From NCBI GenBank assembly GCA_942159475.1, contig OW804095.1, positions 151,704,808 through 151,768,807 of the forward strand: DNA of 64,000 bases, given 5' to 3'. The position numbers were made by a program, and so were the translations under genes. A model generated the notes under the pieces. It did not search any database. It was not told where the DNA came from and saw only the letters and a list, made by a program, of their open reading frames with translations. Shown one piece after another: positions 12,110 to 23,099 of the stretch; positions within the stretch are counted from its first letter, which is position 1, and every line of letters begins with the position of its first letter. The DNA comes from Sthenelais limicola (Eukaryota > Annelida > Polychaeta > Phyllodocida > Sigalionidae).

Positions 12110-13123
12110 ATATGTACAGTATTGGACAGTATCGGCCAGTATTAAACAGTATTGGAACTGGATCTCACTTACATTGTACAGTATTGGACAGTATTGGGAC
12201 TGGATCTCACTTATATTGTACAGTATTGTACAGTATTGGAACTGGATCTCACTTATATTGTACAGTATTGAACAGTATTGGAACTGGATCTCACTTATAT
12301 TGTACAGTATCGAACAGTATTGGAACTGGATCTCACTTATATTGTACAGTATTGAACAGTATTGGAACTGGATCTCACTTATATTGTACAGTATTGAACA
12401 GTATTGGAACTGGATCTCACTTATATTGTACATTATTGAACAGTATTGGAACTGGATCTCACTTATATTGTACAGTATTGAACAGTATTGGAACTGGATC
12501 TCACTTATATTGTACAGTATCGGCCAGTATTAAACAGTATTGGAACTGGATCTCACTTATATTGTGCAGTATTGAACAGTATTGGAACTGGATCTCACTT
12601 TTATTGTACAGTATTGTACAGTATTGGAACTGGATCTCACTTATATTGTACAGTATTGGACAGTATTGGAACTGGATCTCACTTTTATTGTACAGTATTG
12701 TACAGTATTGGAACTGGATCTCACTTATATTGTACAGTATTGAACAGTATTGAACAGTATTGGAACTGGATCTCACTTATATTGTGCAGTATTGAACAGT
12801 ATTGGAACTGGATCTCACTTATATTGTGCAGTATTGAACAGTATTGGAACTGGATCTCACTTTTATTGTACAGTATTGTACAGTATTGGAACTGGATCTC
12901 ACTTATATTGTACAGTATTGGACAGTATTGGAACTGGATCTCACTTTTATTGTACAGTATTGTACAGTATTGGAACTGGATCTCACTTATATTGTACAGT
13001 ATTGGACAGTATTGGAACTGGATCTCACTTATATTGTACAGTATTGAACAGTATTGGGACTGGATCTCACTTATATTGTACAGTATTGGACAGTATTGGG
13101 ACTGGATCTCACTTATATTGTAC
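12110..13123 (+). repeat. 42-bp minisatellite, left part (about 23 units)
   Basis: The unit is ACAGTATTGGAACTGGATCT then CACTTATATTGTACAGTATTGA. About 23 copies of the GGATCTCACTT core can be counted, with occasional 10-bp expansions of the TATTGAACAG sub-motif. As 42 is divisible by 3, several frames stay open, giving apparent 14-residue-repeat proteins on both strands that are artefacts. The array is cut at 13123 by element J and resumes, in the same orientation, at 22726. Confidence 0.95.
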
Positions 13124-13990
13124 TAGTGGGTGAGTTAAGTGCATAAAATAGGCTGTTTACTTCAGATCATGCTACAAATGTTCCCTTTGGTATGAAGGTG
13201 GCCAAGGGTCATAGAAACAAATTTATCCAAAGACACAAGTGAGATAGCCCTTTGAATCGAAAATATATGGGTTTCCATAGCAACAGTCACTATTTTTTTT
13301 GTTCTTACTAAAAAGATGGTTTTCAGTTTCCAATTTCTACACTTTTGTTGGGAATGTCACCAAACTTAGGGATAATAATAGTATTCATGAGGGCTATATC
13401 CAACCAGATGGTGAGTGACCTTGATAAAGGTCAAGGTCACTATTGTCAAGGTCAAATAGAAAGTTTTGCTCTAGCTTTTGTATGTGAGTTTGTTTCAGTT
13501 GTTATAGTGACCCCCTGTTGAAATAAAACAGCAAATTATGTACTAGATATTGTTCCCTAAATCAACAGCTCCGTATTGATACTCTATTTGTCTATATATA
13601 CCTATTTTAACTACATCTACTGTTGCCGTAACAAAAATAGTCAGTTTCCTTTTTCTTTGCATTTCTATGGAAAAAAGCCCCAAATAGCCCCAATATCGAA
13701 AATATTGCAAAGTGAGCTCTGTTCTACATTCACATTAAGGTTTAATGTTGCTCTCATAATATTCCTTGTATCCCCACTAGGGCTTAATCATATCTAGTTT
13801 ATGATGACCTTGAACCAAGGTCAAGGTCATATTCTCAAGGTCAAATCTAGGAAATTGCTATATTCTGCTCTATACAGCTGAAATTGCCAATTCAATTGGT
13901 TTAGTATCTGTGTATGGAAAATATCAAAGATGCAGTACAATTTCTAAACAGTTCAACATTCAGTTGACCTTCATACAAGGTCAAGGTCAT
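13124..13990 (+). repeat. left terminal inverted repeat of element J
   Basis: Pairs with 21873-22725 on the opposite strand. Well-matched islands include TTATCCAAAGACACAAGTGA, CATTTCTATGGAAAAAAGCC, GGGCTTAATCAT and TTTAGTATCTGTGTATGGAA. It also carries multiple TCAAGGTCA/TGACCTTGA motifs (13415, 13431, 13446, 13805, 13821, 13835, 13981), matched by motifs at corresponding places in the right arm. Confidence 0.85.
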
Positions 13991-14317
13991 TATTACCAAG
14001 ACAATGATTCAAATATTTTGATAAAAAGAGGACCATAGTAATATTAGTCTGTTGTAAAATATTAACAAAATGATGAATTCTGAATAATTTATTAGTTCAG
14101 ACTTGTCACATTCTCCACTGAAATAATAATTTTCAACCTTGGTGCAATAGACCTTGAATAACCCTGAACTAATGCCAAGTTCAAGGTCAACTTTTTCAAG
14201 GTCAAAAGGCATAGCTTTTGCATTTGAATTATATTTCTTTTGATTAAGGTATATGCAGTGACGATTTTTGAGCTACAAACGACAAATGTGTTGACGATCT
14301 AATTTCACAGATTAAAT

Positions 14318-14353
14318 GACCTTGATCATGGTTCAGGGTCAAGGTCAAAGGTC
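14318..14353 (+). repeat. cluster of TGACCTTGA/AAGGTCA motifs
   Basis: TGACCTTGA at 14318 is followed by overlapping GGTCAAGGTCAAAGGTCA at 14338-14355. Two more TCAAGGTCA copies lie at 14181 and 14196. They resemble extended half-sites of monomer-binding nuclear receptors (NR5A/ERR type); whether anything binds is unknown. Confidence 0.5.
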
Positions 14354-14399
14354 AAACATAGTTTATGCATAAGCCTATTTCAAAGCTACATTCCCAGGA

Positions 14400-17300
14400 A
14401 TTTTCTATACAAATCTCAAATTTCACTTGATAAGCTAACTACTACGCTGCCCCACCTTCATCCAATCGTTTAGGTTTCTTTCTGAAGTTTGAAGAAATAC
14501 CCATCCTCTTATACTGGTGAACACCAGTGTGACCTACATAGCCTTGTTCCATTCTGATAGTCGCCGCGCATGCGTTGTGAGGGAAAATTTGTTTGCAGAG
14601 AGAGAGAAACATGGGGCTTGGCCTGGTACAGAGGTGCCACCATGTATCTATTCAGTGCATCTACAATACTATGACCATGGTGTCAACACTCATTTCTGTG
14701 TCTCCCCGATCATAAAATCACAGAATTTAGACATTTATTTTACTTTTCATTGAATAAGAGATTGATAATATTGAGTTTGGGAACTAATATGAATGTAATT
14801 CCAGAAGAACCACTCGATCTTAATTTCTTGGAATGTATCTTTCAGTCCTTGATGAAGGCTTTCAAAACCATGATATTTTTAAAGCAAAAGAGCTTGTTGT
14901 TCACCTTTGCAAAATAACAAGTGAATATATTTGATGAGACACATCATCCTTAGTAGCAACCAAGATGGCCAACAGCTAGGATGATTCTCAGTAAGTAATT
15001 TTCGCTTTTCAGTATCATACATGATGTGTTGTGAAATACCAAGGCCAATTTGCCCAGAGATTTGGTATTATGTGAAGTCGGAATCAGGAAGTCAGAGATC
15101 AGTTGAAGTTTTGTGAGCTTGGCGTGTTTGACATTAGTGTTTGAGGCCTAGCATCAAATTTGATCAATATCCAAGCATTTGACTGAATTTATTCATGAAC
15201 AAGTTCCTAGATATATGACCGATTTTCACGACTGGTAGGCATTTGGGTTTTTGAGCAATAACAGGACAAATATCCTGACACTGGATGGGCATAACTTGTC
15301 AAAATCTGTCATGGGAAATCTATTTTCATGGCTCTATCATCAGAAATAAGGAAGTTATGGGCAAAAAAACAGTGTTTTTTTAAAGTGATATTCTATCAAA
15401 TGATTAGCACTGTAACAACTTTGGTCTGGTACAACCAGCCTTTCCTAGTTTATTCATATATTTAAACAAAATTATTATTTTAAACTGTAATAATAAAAAA
15501 TAGCAATATTTTGTCCATCCGTTCCTTCTATGAATATTGAGTTTAAGTACTTGCCAATTGATTCTCATAATTTTAATGGGTATGAAATTCAATATTTCTC
15601 TATTAACTAGAGGGGGAACCTATGGGAAATATGTGTCATCGTATGTCATGTTTCTTTATGTGCCTAGATCAACTATAAATATTAAGCTTTAATATAGATC
15701 TATTAGATTATCAAGTAGTGTTTTTTACATAGTTTCATAATCCCAGGTTAAATTCGCATTAATATTTAGGGATAGTAACTATCCCATAAGATCATCCATA
15801 TGTCAGTTTGATGGTTGGGGAAGTTAAATACATCACTGTACGTCACACCAATTATATATCCTCACAATTTAGAGGCTAAAGAATAAAGCCGTTGTTCTGG
15901 ATATTCAAAGAAATAGGGATTAGGTTCAATCCTGAGCATTATATTGACATGTTTTTGTCATTTTCCTGACTGTGAGGTATGTTTGATACAGCAAAACATC
16001 ACCGTATGTCATGCATCACCGTATGTCATGCTCATCTCTTAAGCTACTTAAAACAGGTAATAACAAGTTAGTTAGTAAGTCTGAATGAATCCATCTTAAT
16101 GGACCAACTGATAGTTTCATATAATGACCGATATCAACATAACATATTTCATATATTCTATTGTATAGAAAAATGAAAGGAAATACTATCTATTAAAAAA
16201 TTTTTAAATAAAAAGATGCAAAAATTTAGGATCATTTTACATTATATGTGTTTACCACAATATATCAAATTACAGTCAAAATCTGAATAAATAGGCCTGT
16301 TTTTGAAGGTAGAAAAAGAAAATTATTAAAATGAACCTACCACATGAGTGAAATGGTAATTATTAGATATTAAGCTGCCAAATTTCGGAGAATTACAGCT
16401 GGGTATTATGTTAATATGTACAAGAAAAATCAGCAATATATAAACAAACCTATTTTTTACATTTTCTCAACTGCATTTCCTGAAAATTACTACTTTTCAT
16501 GAAAATTGGTCATATTTACACTGCTCTACCCCATTCTAATTGGCTGAGGAAGAATCCTCCTCCATGTGGACTGACCACCAGCGCCCCATCATGCTAAGGT
16601 CATGCATTGTCAACATAGTAGATAGGATTCCCTCCACTCCCCCTCCCCTCCCCTACTCCAAACCCAAGTTGGTCATCCCTCCTTTGCACTGGCCCTTCCC
16701 CCTTTCCACTGATTACCCCAGAGCAGCGAATGTTAATTAGATCGGACAGGTAGGGGAGTCTGTTTTAGATAGCTTGTCCCCTCCCTCTCAACCCTCCCTC
16801 CCAAAGAATGCAATTCTTTACATTCATACAATAATTTTCTTTTGATTGAAAGATAATAAATCTTTCAAACAAAATATTAGCCAACTGACCAACCTAGTCT
16901 GACCAAACAGAATGGAATGCAATTATACAGTGTTTACAAAGAAAGAATGTGGATGATATGTAAGGTAATAAAGTAATCATTGGTCTAGAAAGTTGGTTTG
17001 AGGCTCTATTAAAGGAATTATATTCATTGATGTGAGGCCATTGTACTGCTACTAAAAAGTCTTTTAGTCAGGTAAATTTATAAAGAAGTCTTTGTGTGGA
17101 GTTGTGCTTTTGAACACCTGTGAAAATGTCTTAAACTCTTGTGAGAGTCTGAGTACACAGAAATTTCTTCTGTATGGTTGTCACCACATCCTCCTCTGCC
17201 TGCCCAGCCAGCCGAAGGCCCCTGGACCTTGTTGCAGACCAACAGGGCGCCTGTATGACTCTCATTTCAAAGCAGAAGGGTTTGAGATAGACGAGGAGCT

Positions 17301-17600
17301 CTGGTTCTGTGGTGCTTCCTATCAGGCTCTATTTTCTTGACCAAACTGTTTGTGTATAACAACTTCTCCTTGTATGAGAGTTGGATAAAAATACCTGGTT
17401 TGGCTGGATCCTTGTCCATGGATTCCACAGTTCCTCCTAAGAGGAATGAATTTCACCCAAGGTATAAAATACTCTTCGTTCCGCTCTCACACCCAGAAGA
17501 GGCAGAACAAAATATTAATAGTAAAATATCAAAGATGAGATAAAGATAAAGACAATGTAGATGTTCAGGCACTCAATGGAAGATCTATCTAGGCAATCGT
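14400..17600. other. interior of element J, noncoding
   Basis: AT-rich sequence without a convincing open frame; the longest frames (66-82 codons) show no family resemblance. It contains four copies of a CATC(A/G)(C/T)(C/T)GTA(T/C)GTCA motif at 15635, 15831, 15997 and 16014, the last two in direct tandem. Confidence 0.45.
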
Positions 17601-17639
17601 CTATTTAGAAAGTTGAATTACTGCATTGTAATAAGATCT

Positions 17640-17685
17640 GATAAAATAAAATAATTCTTGAATTGAATTGAATTGTTCACAAAGT
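17640..17685 (+). repeat. AATAAAA plus (GAATT)n tail
   Basis: GATAAAATAAAATAATTCTT followed by GAATTGAATTGAATTG resembles a retrotransposon 3' tail. The body upstream does not clearly match the LINE end family at 7748. Confidence 0.35.
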
Positions 17686-19029
17686 GATCATGTTATTTAC
17701 TCAAGAAACCAAATAAATTGTTAAAAACCTATGACGTCATCCTGCTCAGTCTGAAATTGGCATCATAATGATATGGTGAGGAAGGGGGATGGAAGAGAGA
17801 TGTTCAAGAATCACTCCCATATTCTCTTGGTTCATGTTTTGGAGGGGTAGGCTTTAAAGCGAAAGGGTTGGGGGTTCTTCTAGGGCAATTTCCTTTCTTT
17901 TAAGGGTCCTCAAGCAACACTGTAGGTTGACTGTGCCTCGGGGACAAGCCCCTTTCGGCAGCAAAGGTGACAAATTCCTAGATAGTCAGACCATGGGATA
18001 AAGGAAGTAACAGCAGGGGCGGGTTTAGGGACCTCTGTGTGAGAGAGAATGCGTACTTCTGCTCTTTGCAGGAAAGTTAATTGTTGGTTCAATTGTGGAA
18101 AGAGGGGAGAAATTGTCATAGGTTAAATTAATTATTTTGGGGCTGGGGAGAGATATATATGGGACTTATGGCTTGAATACTACTCACACGCCAATCCTTT
18201 CCAACCAGGAGACAACCACCTACTATTATTATCCTAGGCTTTGACAGGAGGGGGTATAGGAGGATGAAGGATAATCACTGTCGTCCAAGTCACCATCAGT
18301 GCTCTGACCCATAATTCTTCATACACTAGGACTCCCTCTTCTCGAATAGATCACGACTTGCCTGCATGGCTAAGAAGGTTATAAAGAGGAATCCAATGAT
18401 GAAGTCTCCGAGAAATCTGTCATGGGAGGTCCTTCCAGGTTGAACTCCCATGGTTGAGCCCATGGTGGGTGATGGTCATTGTGGGGGTATGCAAGACAGC
18501 TTCTGCACAGGTGAAGAGGGTGAGACTGGGTTGGCAGAGGAGTCAGGTCTCTCCCTCTTGGTGGATTCTAGAGGGTGGAGTATCAGTATTTTCAGATGTA
18601 TGGTTCAGAGCTTTGGGTAGGGGATGGATTGGTGGTATTTTCACCCTCCCTTTCTTGGCTCTGGTTCTGGTGAGAGCATCTGGTTGGGGCTTGAGCAAAG
18701 GAGCTCCACAGCAGCATTGGGTGGCAGAGAGTGGTGCATGGTGACTGGTCTAGGTGAGGATAGTACTAACACCTCCTTTTGCAGTGGCAGTTGCTGGGGT
18801 GGGCATGGCACTTTTTCTTTGTTCTGCTCTTCTATCTGAATTGCATGAGGCATGAGTGGTATAGGAATAGATACATTTTCAGGCACTGCCTCAGAATGAG
18901 TGGGGCCAGTGGTGGAGCTCTGACTCGTTGGGCTTGTTCAGTCTGTTTCCAAGCCTTATTACCTTTACCCTGATCCGCCCTTGGTTGCCTAGTTCTCAGT
19001 ACATCCCAATCTATTTCCCCAGATATCAA

Positions 19030-19296
19030 CTGTTTATATGTTTTTGTTCACCTCGGGGCTCCCTGAGTGTTATAGTGGTACCCCTTATACCAGTTATCAT
19101 GTAATCATGATCCCACTTCGGGTCCAGTGGAGTGCTGGTACCCAATAACACCACTACGTGATCCCCTATGTTTAGATCTTTGGATCCTTAGATGTTTTGC
19201 TCTGGCCCTCAATCTCTTATAATTGGCCTCTCTACTGGCCTCAGTGCATTCAGTGGCCTCTCTGAAAGCATCTGTTAGGGCCATGTAGGCCTTCAC
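19030..19296 (-). pseudogene. Gypsy integrase C-terminal region with GPY/F-like module
   Basis: The piece at 19296-19105 (FREATECTEASREANYKRLR) is a basic helical linker like that following Gypsy integrase cores. After a one-base shift, the next frame around 19116-19040 reads KWDHDYMITGIRGTTITLRE, close to the GPY/F module (G--G-T-YT-). Farther on the minus strand (18886-18641) the sequence encodes proline-rich text with no recognisable domain. Confidence 0.65.
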
Positions 19297-19337
19297 TTAG
19301 CATGGCATCTTTGGTTCCATTGGGAGTGGGAACAATT

Positions 19338-19838
19338 TTAGAAAAAGGATGTTTTGGATTGTTGCTGAAAGTTAAAAAAATAGGCCTTAAAAGTAGTCCC
19401 ACAAGAGGTGGAGACTCTGCCAAGAGGGTTGGACCTGAATGCCTTTCCCATTTTGCAGGTAGAATGCCTTACTTCAGTGTCTAGAGATTTAAGATACCCT
19501 TCCACTTGTTGGTTTATGAATTCCAGTCCCCTATAGGTGATGACTACATCTAGATGGCCATACCAGGGAATGTATTCATTTGCCAAATAGTCAGCTATAT
19601 TTTTAGCTGCCTTGGAGGGTATGGGTTTGACCTCAACCCAGCCTGTAGCATGATCTATTACCATTATAATATATGTGTTCCCTTGATCAGAGACTGGGAA
19701 GGCACCACAGAGATCCATTCCCAGTGTCTGTCCTGGGTATGTTGCTATGGGCATAGCTGTAGGAGGTACACACCCCTGTCCAACTTCTGACTTCCGACTA
19801 GCACATTTTGTCAAAACATTGTATGTATTGCTTCTCAT
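19338..19838 (-). pseudogene. Gypsy integrase core (catalytically dead)
   Basis: The longest piece of the relic (166 codons). YPGQTLGMDLCGAFPVSDQG, then YIIMVIDHATGWVEVKPI, matches the integrase core around the first catalytic aspartate. The second aspartate, expected in a T-D-x-G-x-E-F context, reads ITYRGLEF with tyrosine in its place. The downstream glutamate region is scrambled, so the D-D-E triad is broken. Confidence 0.85.
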
Positions 19839-19850
19839 AGTGGGCCATTT

Positions 19851-20060
19851 CTAGGCCTCTTGGATCCTATCCAATGTTTTTCTCATGCCCTGATGGCCTA
19901 TCTTGCTGTGAGCCTGCCTCACTACTCTATACCTAGCTGAGGGGGGCAAGACCAAACGGGGGTAGGCTGGCTTACCTCGGGGAGGAATTAGAGTTAAGAG
20001 CATGCCAACAATTATGGCATAGTCTCCCTTCTCCTCCACGCCCAGTTGGAATTCATCCAT
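19851..20060 (-). pseudogene. Gypsy integrase N-terminal zinc region
   Basis: The 69-codon piece ends YRVVRQAHSKIGHQGMRKTL, in which two histidines spaced as H-x4-H form half of the HHCC zinc site of Gypsy integrases. The paired cysteines should follow in the next piece. There only one plausible cysteine (TKCASRKS) is visible, so the site looks incomplete. Confidence 0.8.
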
Positions 20061-20364
20061 TTCCCTCTGTTCTACTCTTATTTGCTCTTTCTCAAGTTAT
20101 CAAATTCCCAAAGGATTTCATTAACTTCATCTAAGGCGCAGACTTTGAATTGACTGAGAGTCTGTCCTTCTCCTTGGGAATTGTCTATATTTGAGAAAGC
20201 ATATCTGCCCTAATATTGTCGGCCCCTTTTCTATACTCAATGGGAGCCCGTAACTCTGCTATTAGTACAGCCCATCAATGAATTTTTGTGTCTTTGACCT
20301 ACAAACAGCAATTTTAATGGCTTGTGATCAGTATAAATTTTGAATTTGCTACCTTGGTCTAAGG

Positions 20365-20691
20365 TTATTTAGAGCATAAACAATTGCATATATATACCTC
20401 TTTCGCAAAAGTAGTCCAATTTAATTGTGGGCTGGAGAGTTGTTTGGAAATATATTGACCGGGTCTCCTTGTGCCTTGGCTATCAGCCTGAACCAGTGTG
20501 TGATCCCTTTTGCATGCATCACTGTAGAGGTGATGAAGCTTATCTAGTTGAGGGTGTGGCATTACTCTATCTGAAGTAAGTAATTCCTTCAGTGTTTCAT
20601 TTTGCTGCTCTTCCAACCAGTCAAACCGGGCATACTTTTTGGTAAGCTTTACTATAGAGGATAAGCTACTCTGGCATAATCTGGGATACAT
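20365..20691 (-). pseudogene. Gypsy RNase H fragment
   Basis: A 108-codon open stretch. The start (FDWLEEQQNETLKELLTSD) is the usual RT connection segment. LYSDACKRDHTLVQ corresponds to the LYTDAS motif that carries an RNase H catalytic aspartate, and QYISKQLSSPQLNWTTFAKE matches the S-LS--E-NY---EKE segment. It is separated from the RT by frame breaks. Confidence 0.75.
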
Positions 20692-20929
20692 TGACGGTAA
20701 TACCCAGTCATTCCTAGAAATGAGTGAATTCTGCCCTGGTCTTCTGGGGTTGGCATATTCCTGATAGCACTACATTTATCTGGGTGGGCGTTAATCCCAT
20801 CCTTGGAAACCAACGGAAACCATCCTTGGTAGCCAACGAGATCTACCTTTTCTTGTTTGAAAATGCATTTACTCTTTTTAATTATAATTCCATATTCTTA
20901 TTGAACTAGCTTATTGAACACCAGACCCA

Positions 20930-21360
20930 AATGGGGATCATGCTCCTCTTCAGTTTTGGAATCAATCACAATATCATTCATAAATTTTTCCAATAAATTC
21001 TGAAAACATTTTGTTCATGGCCCATTGAAAGACAGCTGGTGCATTGCTGAGACCAAAAGGCATTCTATGGAAATGCCTCGATGGCACACAAACACTGTTT
21101 TTTTCAATACTTTCTGGGTCTGTTTCTACCTGGCAGTAGTCGCTTTTTAGGTCAATGGTGGAAATAACAGTTGATCCTGCCAAACTAATAAATATATCTT
21201 GAATGTTTGGGGATGAGTGTCCTTTTTGGTAACAGAGTTGAGTTTTCTAAGATCTACACAAGGCCTAATTACTCCCAATTTTTCTTTGGTACCAACAATG
21301 TTGGGCTCCCCCACGCTGAACTGCTGGGTTCTATTACTAGCCCATGGGGATGAATTATTA
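20930..21360 (-). pseudogene. Gypsy reverse transcriptase fragment
   Basis: The first piece carries LVIEPSSSAWGSPTLLVPKKN, a typical fingers motif. A frameshift follows, and the next frame reads RPCVDLRKLNSVTKKDTHP, the conserved RT core that normally follows. A third piece (21183-20974) has STIDLKSDYCQ and RMPFGLSNAPAVFQ. After another frameshift, the catalytic box normally seen as Y-(I/L)-D-D reads F-M-N-D, so one catalytic aspartate is gone. The enzyme made DNA from element RNA in the ancestor; this copy cannot. Confidence 0.85.
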
Positions 21361-21368
21361 ACACAAAA

Positions 21369-21533
21369 ATGTTTGAAAATTGTTCATTTAAAATGGTCGA
21401 CCAAGTAAAAGAAGATATCCTAAGCTTAGGTATTGACATAAACTGTTTCACTGAAACCTGGATATATAATAAAACCTGTATACCCTTATTAGAGCATTAC
21501 AACTACATCCTTAAAACTTTAAATTGTCAGTGA
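21369..21533 (+). pseudogene. LINE endonuclease fragment
   Basis: A 54-codon open stretch on the plus strand reads VKEDILSLGIDINCFTETWI followed by YNKTCIPLLEHYNYI. (I/L)LxLTETW(L/I) is the hallmark of APE-type endonucleases of non-LTR retrotransposons. Nothing of the later endonuclease or RT follows, and the 5' side meets the antisense Gypsy relic at about 21360, so this is a small orphaned scrap at a junction. Confidence 0.65.
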
Positions 21534-21872
21534 TGACAATATTGAGCTATTATCAATGAACATAAGAAAGAGCTTAAAATGGATGCCTCAACTTTGTACC
21601 AATTTGAGTAGATTTTTTATTATTTACCGATGATTCTCAAAGTAAAAGTAGACCATTTGTTTCAAAGTTTAAGAATTAATTAGTTCAATTAGATTGGGCT
21701 TATGATTTAACACAACATTATTTGGAAAATTTGACGCCAGCATATGGAGTGTATTCTTAGTGTATTCGTAGCCATTTTGAAATCAATCTGCATATTTTGG
21801 ATAGAAGAGTTGCTCTTAGCTGTGTCTTCGGATAACTCTGTTCTATTGCACTGAGGTACTTCCACACTTCCA

Positions 21873-22725
21873 ATGACCTTGACCTGGTATGAAGGTCAAC
21901 TGAAGGTTATACTCTTTAGAAATTATAGTTCATCTTTGATGTTTTCCATACACAGATACTAAACCAACGAAAATTGACAATTTCAGCTGTATATAGCTGA
22001 ATATAGCGATTTCCTAGATTTGACCTTGAGAATATGACCTTGACCTTGGTTCAAGGTCATAATAAACTAGACATGATTAAGCCCTAGTTGGGATGTATGT
22101 AATATCAGGTGAATAAGCAACATTAAATGTATGGTTGCTAAACCTTTATTTGAATGTAGAAAAGATCTCACCTTGCACTATTTTTGTTAGGCTTTTTTCC
22201 ATAGAAATGCATAAAAACGCAACTGACTATTTTTTATATTGGCAGCAATAGATTTAGTTGAAATAGGTCTGTATGGACAAATAGAGTATGAATACAGAGC
22301 TGTTGACCTAGGGAACAATAGTTAGTAGATCACAAGGTATTTATATATAACCTGAGGTTACAGTAGCAATTGAAACAACAGTATATAAAAAAAAATTACT
22401 AAATTCTCAACTTTGACCTTCAAAATGGTGACCTTGACCTTTGTCAAGGTCACCAAGTAATTGTCTGCAAACAACCCTTACATATACCATTCATATTGTC
22501 AAGTTTGGTAACATTCCTGACAAGAGGATACAAGTTATACTCTAAATACCTTATTTTGAAAATAAGGATACCCTGTTGCCACGGAAACGCATATATTTTG
22601 AATTCAAAGGGTGATCTCACTTGTGTCTTTGGATAAAAAGATTTCTATGACCCTAAGGTACACTTATGCCAAAGGGGATATTTGTAGCATGACTTGAAGT
22701 ATAAAGTCACTTAACCCACCCACTA
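21873..22725 (-). repeat. right terminal inverted repeat of element J
   Basis: Reverse complement of 13124-13990 with scattered differences and small gaps. TGACCTTGA/TCAAGGTCA motifs recur at the same relative places (around 21874, 22021-22050 and 22430-22450). A copy of the motif in inverted pairing (TGACCTTGAC ... GTCAAGGTCA) is kept in both arms. Confidence 0.85.
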
Positions 22726-22805
22726 TACAGTATTGAACAGTATTGGAACTGGATCTCACTTATATTGTACAGTATTAAACAGTATTGGAACTGGATCTCA
22801 CTTTT
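22726..22805 (+). repeat. 42-bp minisatellite, right part (about 2 units)
   Basis: Two units of the array that ends at 13123, in the same orientation. The phase continues if element J and one TAC are removed. Unique sequence starts at AACGTCGACATTGG. Confidence 0.9.
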
Positions 22806-23099
22806 AACGTCGACATTGGTGTCCACCAGTGTAGTTTCACTGTACTGTATCTATAGCATGTTTTAACCCCTTCTGTACCCCCTGCTTATGGACGTTCTAG
22901 CCTAGCCCGCTGATTAGCTATAGCCCTTCATGACAAACCAGCTTAAAACAAGCTGCCTGCGCCTGCCTTCTCCTCCTGTGATATTGTAAATAACACACCC
23001 TCCTCACAATGAGGCCTCCGTAGGCGGAATGTCATAAGCCAAGCAGCGTTCAATAAAACCAGTTGTTATTTAGGGTAAAAGGTATAACGAAGTGTAGTG

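Larger units (their letters stand above)
19020..21360 (-). pseudogene. decayed Ty3/Gypsy-type pol
   Basis: Read on the minus strand, the order is reverse transcriptase, RNase H, integrase zinc region, integrase core and integrase C-terminal module, which is the Ty3/Gypsy order. At least four frame breaks and several stops split it into pieces of 60-166 codons, and key catalytic residues are lost. No gag, protease or LTR was found. The 5' side stops abruptly near 21360, next to an unrelated plus-strand LINE scrap, so the copy looks 5' truncated or rearranged. It lies wholly inside element J. It may be a passenger that inserted into J or part of a composite; the former is simpler. Confidence 0.85.
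13124..22725. mobile_element. element J: 9.6-kb inverted-repeat transposon inserted in the minisatellite
   Basis: The ends read TAGTGGGTGAGTTAAGTG at 13124 and, reverse-complemented, TAGTGGGTGGGTTAAGTG at 22725. The minisatellite is interrupted exactly there: TAC (13121-13123) precedes and TAC (22726-22728) follows, and removing the element plus one TAC restores the unit ATTGTACAGTATTG. This is therefore a real insertion with a 3-bp target duplication. The arms align for roughly 860 bp by eye at high but clearly imperfect identity. The interior holds a decayed Gypsy pol and otherwise noncoding AT-rich sequence. I found no transposase. A 3-bp duplication is seen in several DNA transposon superfamilies (PIF/Harbinger and CACTA among them), but the TIR does not settle the family. 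Confidence 0.8.

Noticed and set aside
12110..13123. CRISPR-like array
   Set aside because: Units are contiguous with no unique spacers, and the context is eukaryotic.
12087..13133. Repeat proteins of 91-213 residues (NWISLILYSIEQY-type) on both strands
   Set aside because: They are the 42-bp minisatellite read through; the period is a multiple of three, so most frames stay open. No start context or domain supports coding.
13124..13140. CACTA-superfamily assignment for element J
   Set aside because: The element ends in CACTA-3' but starts with TAGTG, the reverse of the 5'-CACTA start that defines that group; the 3-bp duplication alone is not enough.
15886..15930. tRNA-like B box (GGTTCAATCC)
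   Set aside because: No matching acceptor stem, D arm or A box at the expected distance.
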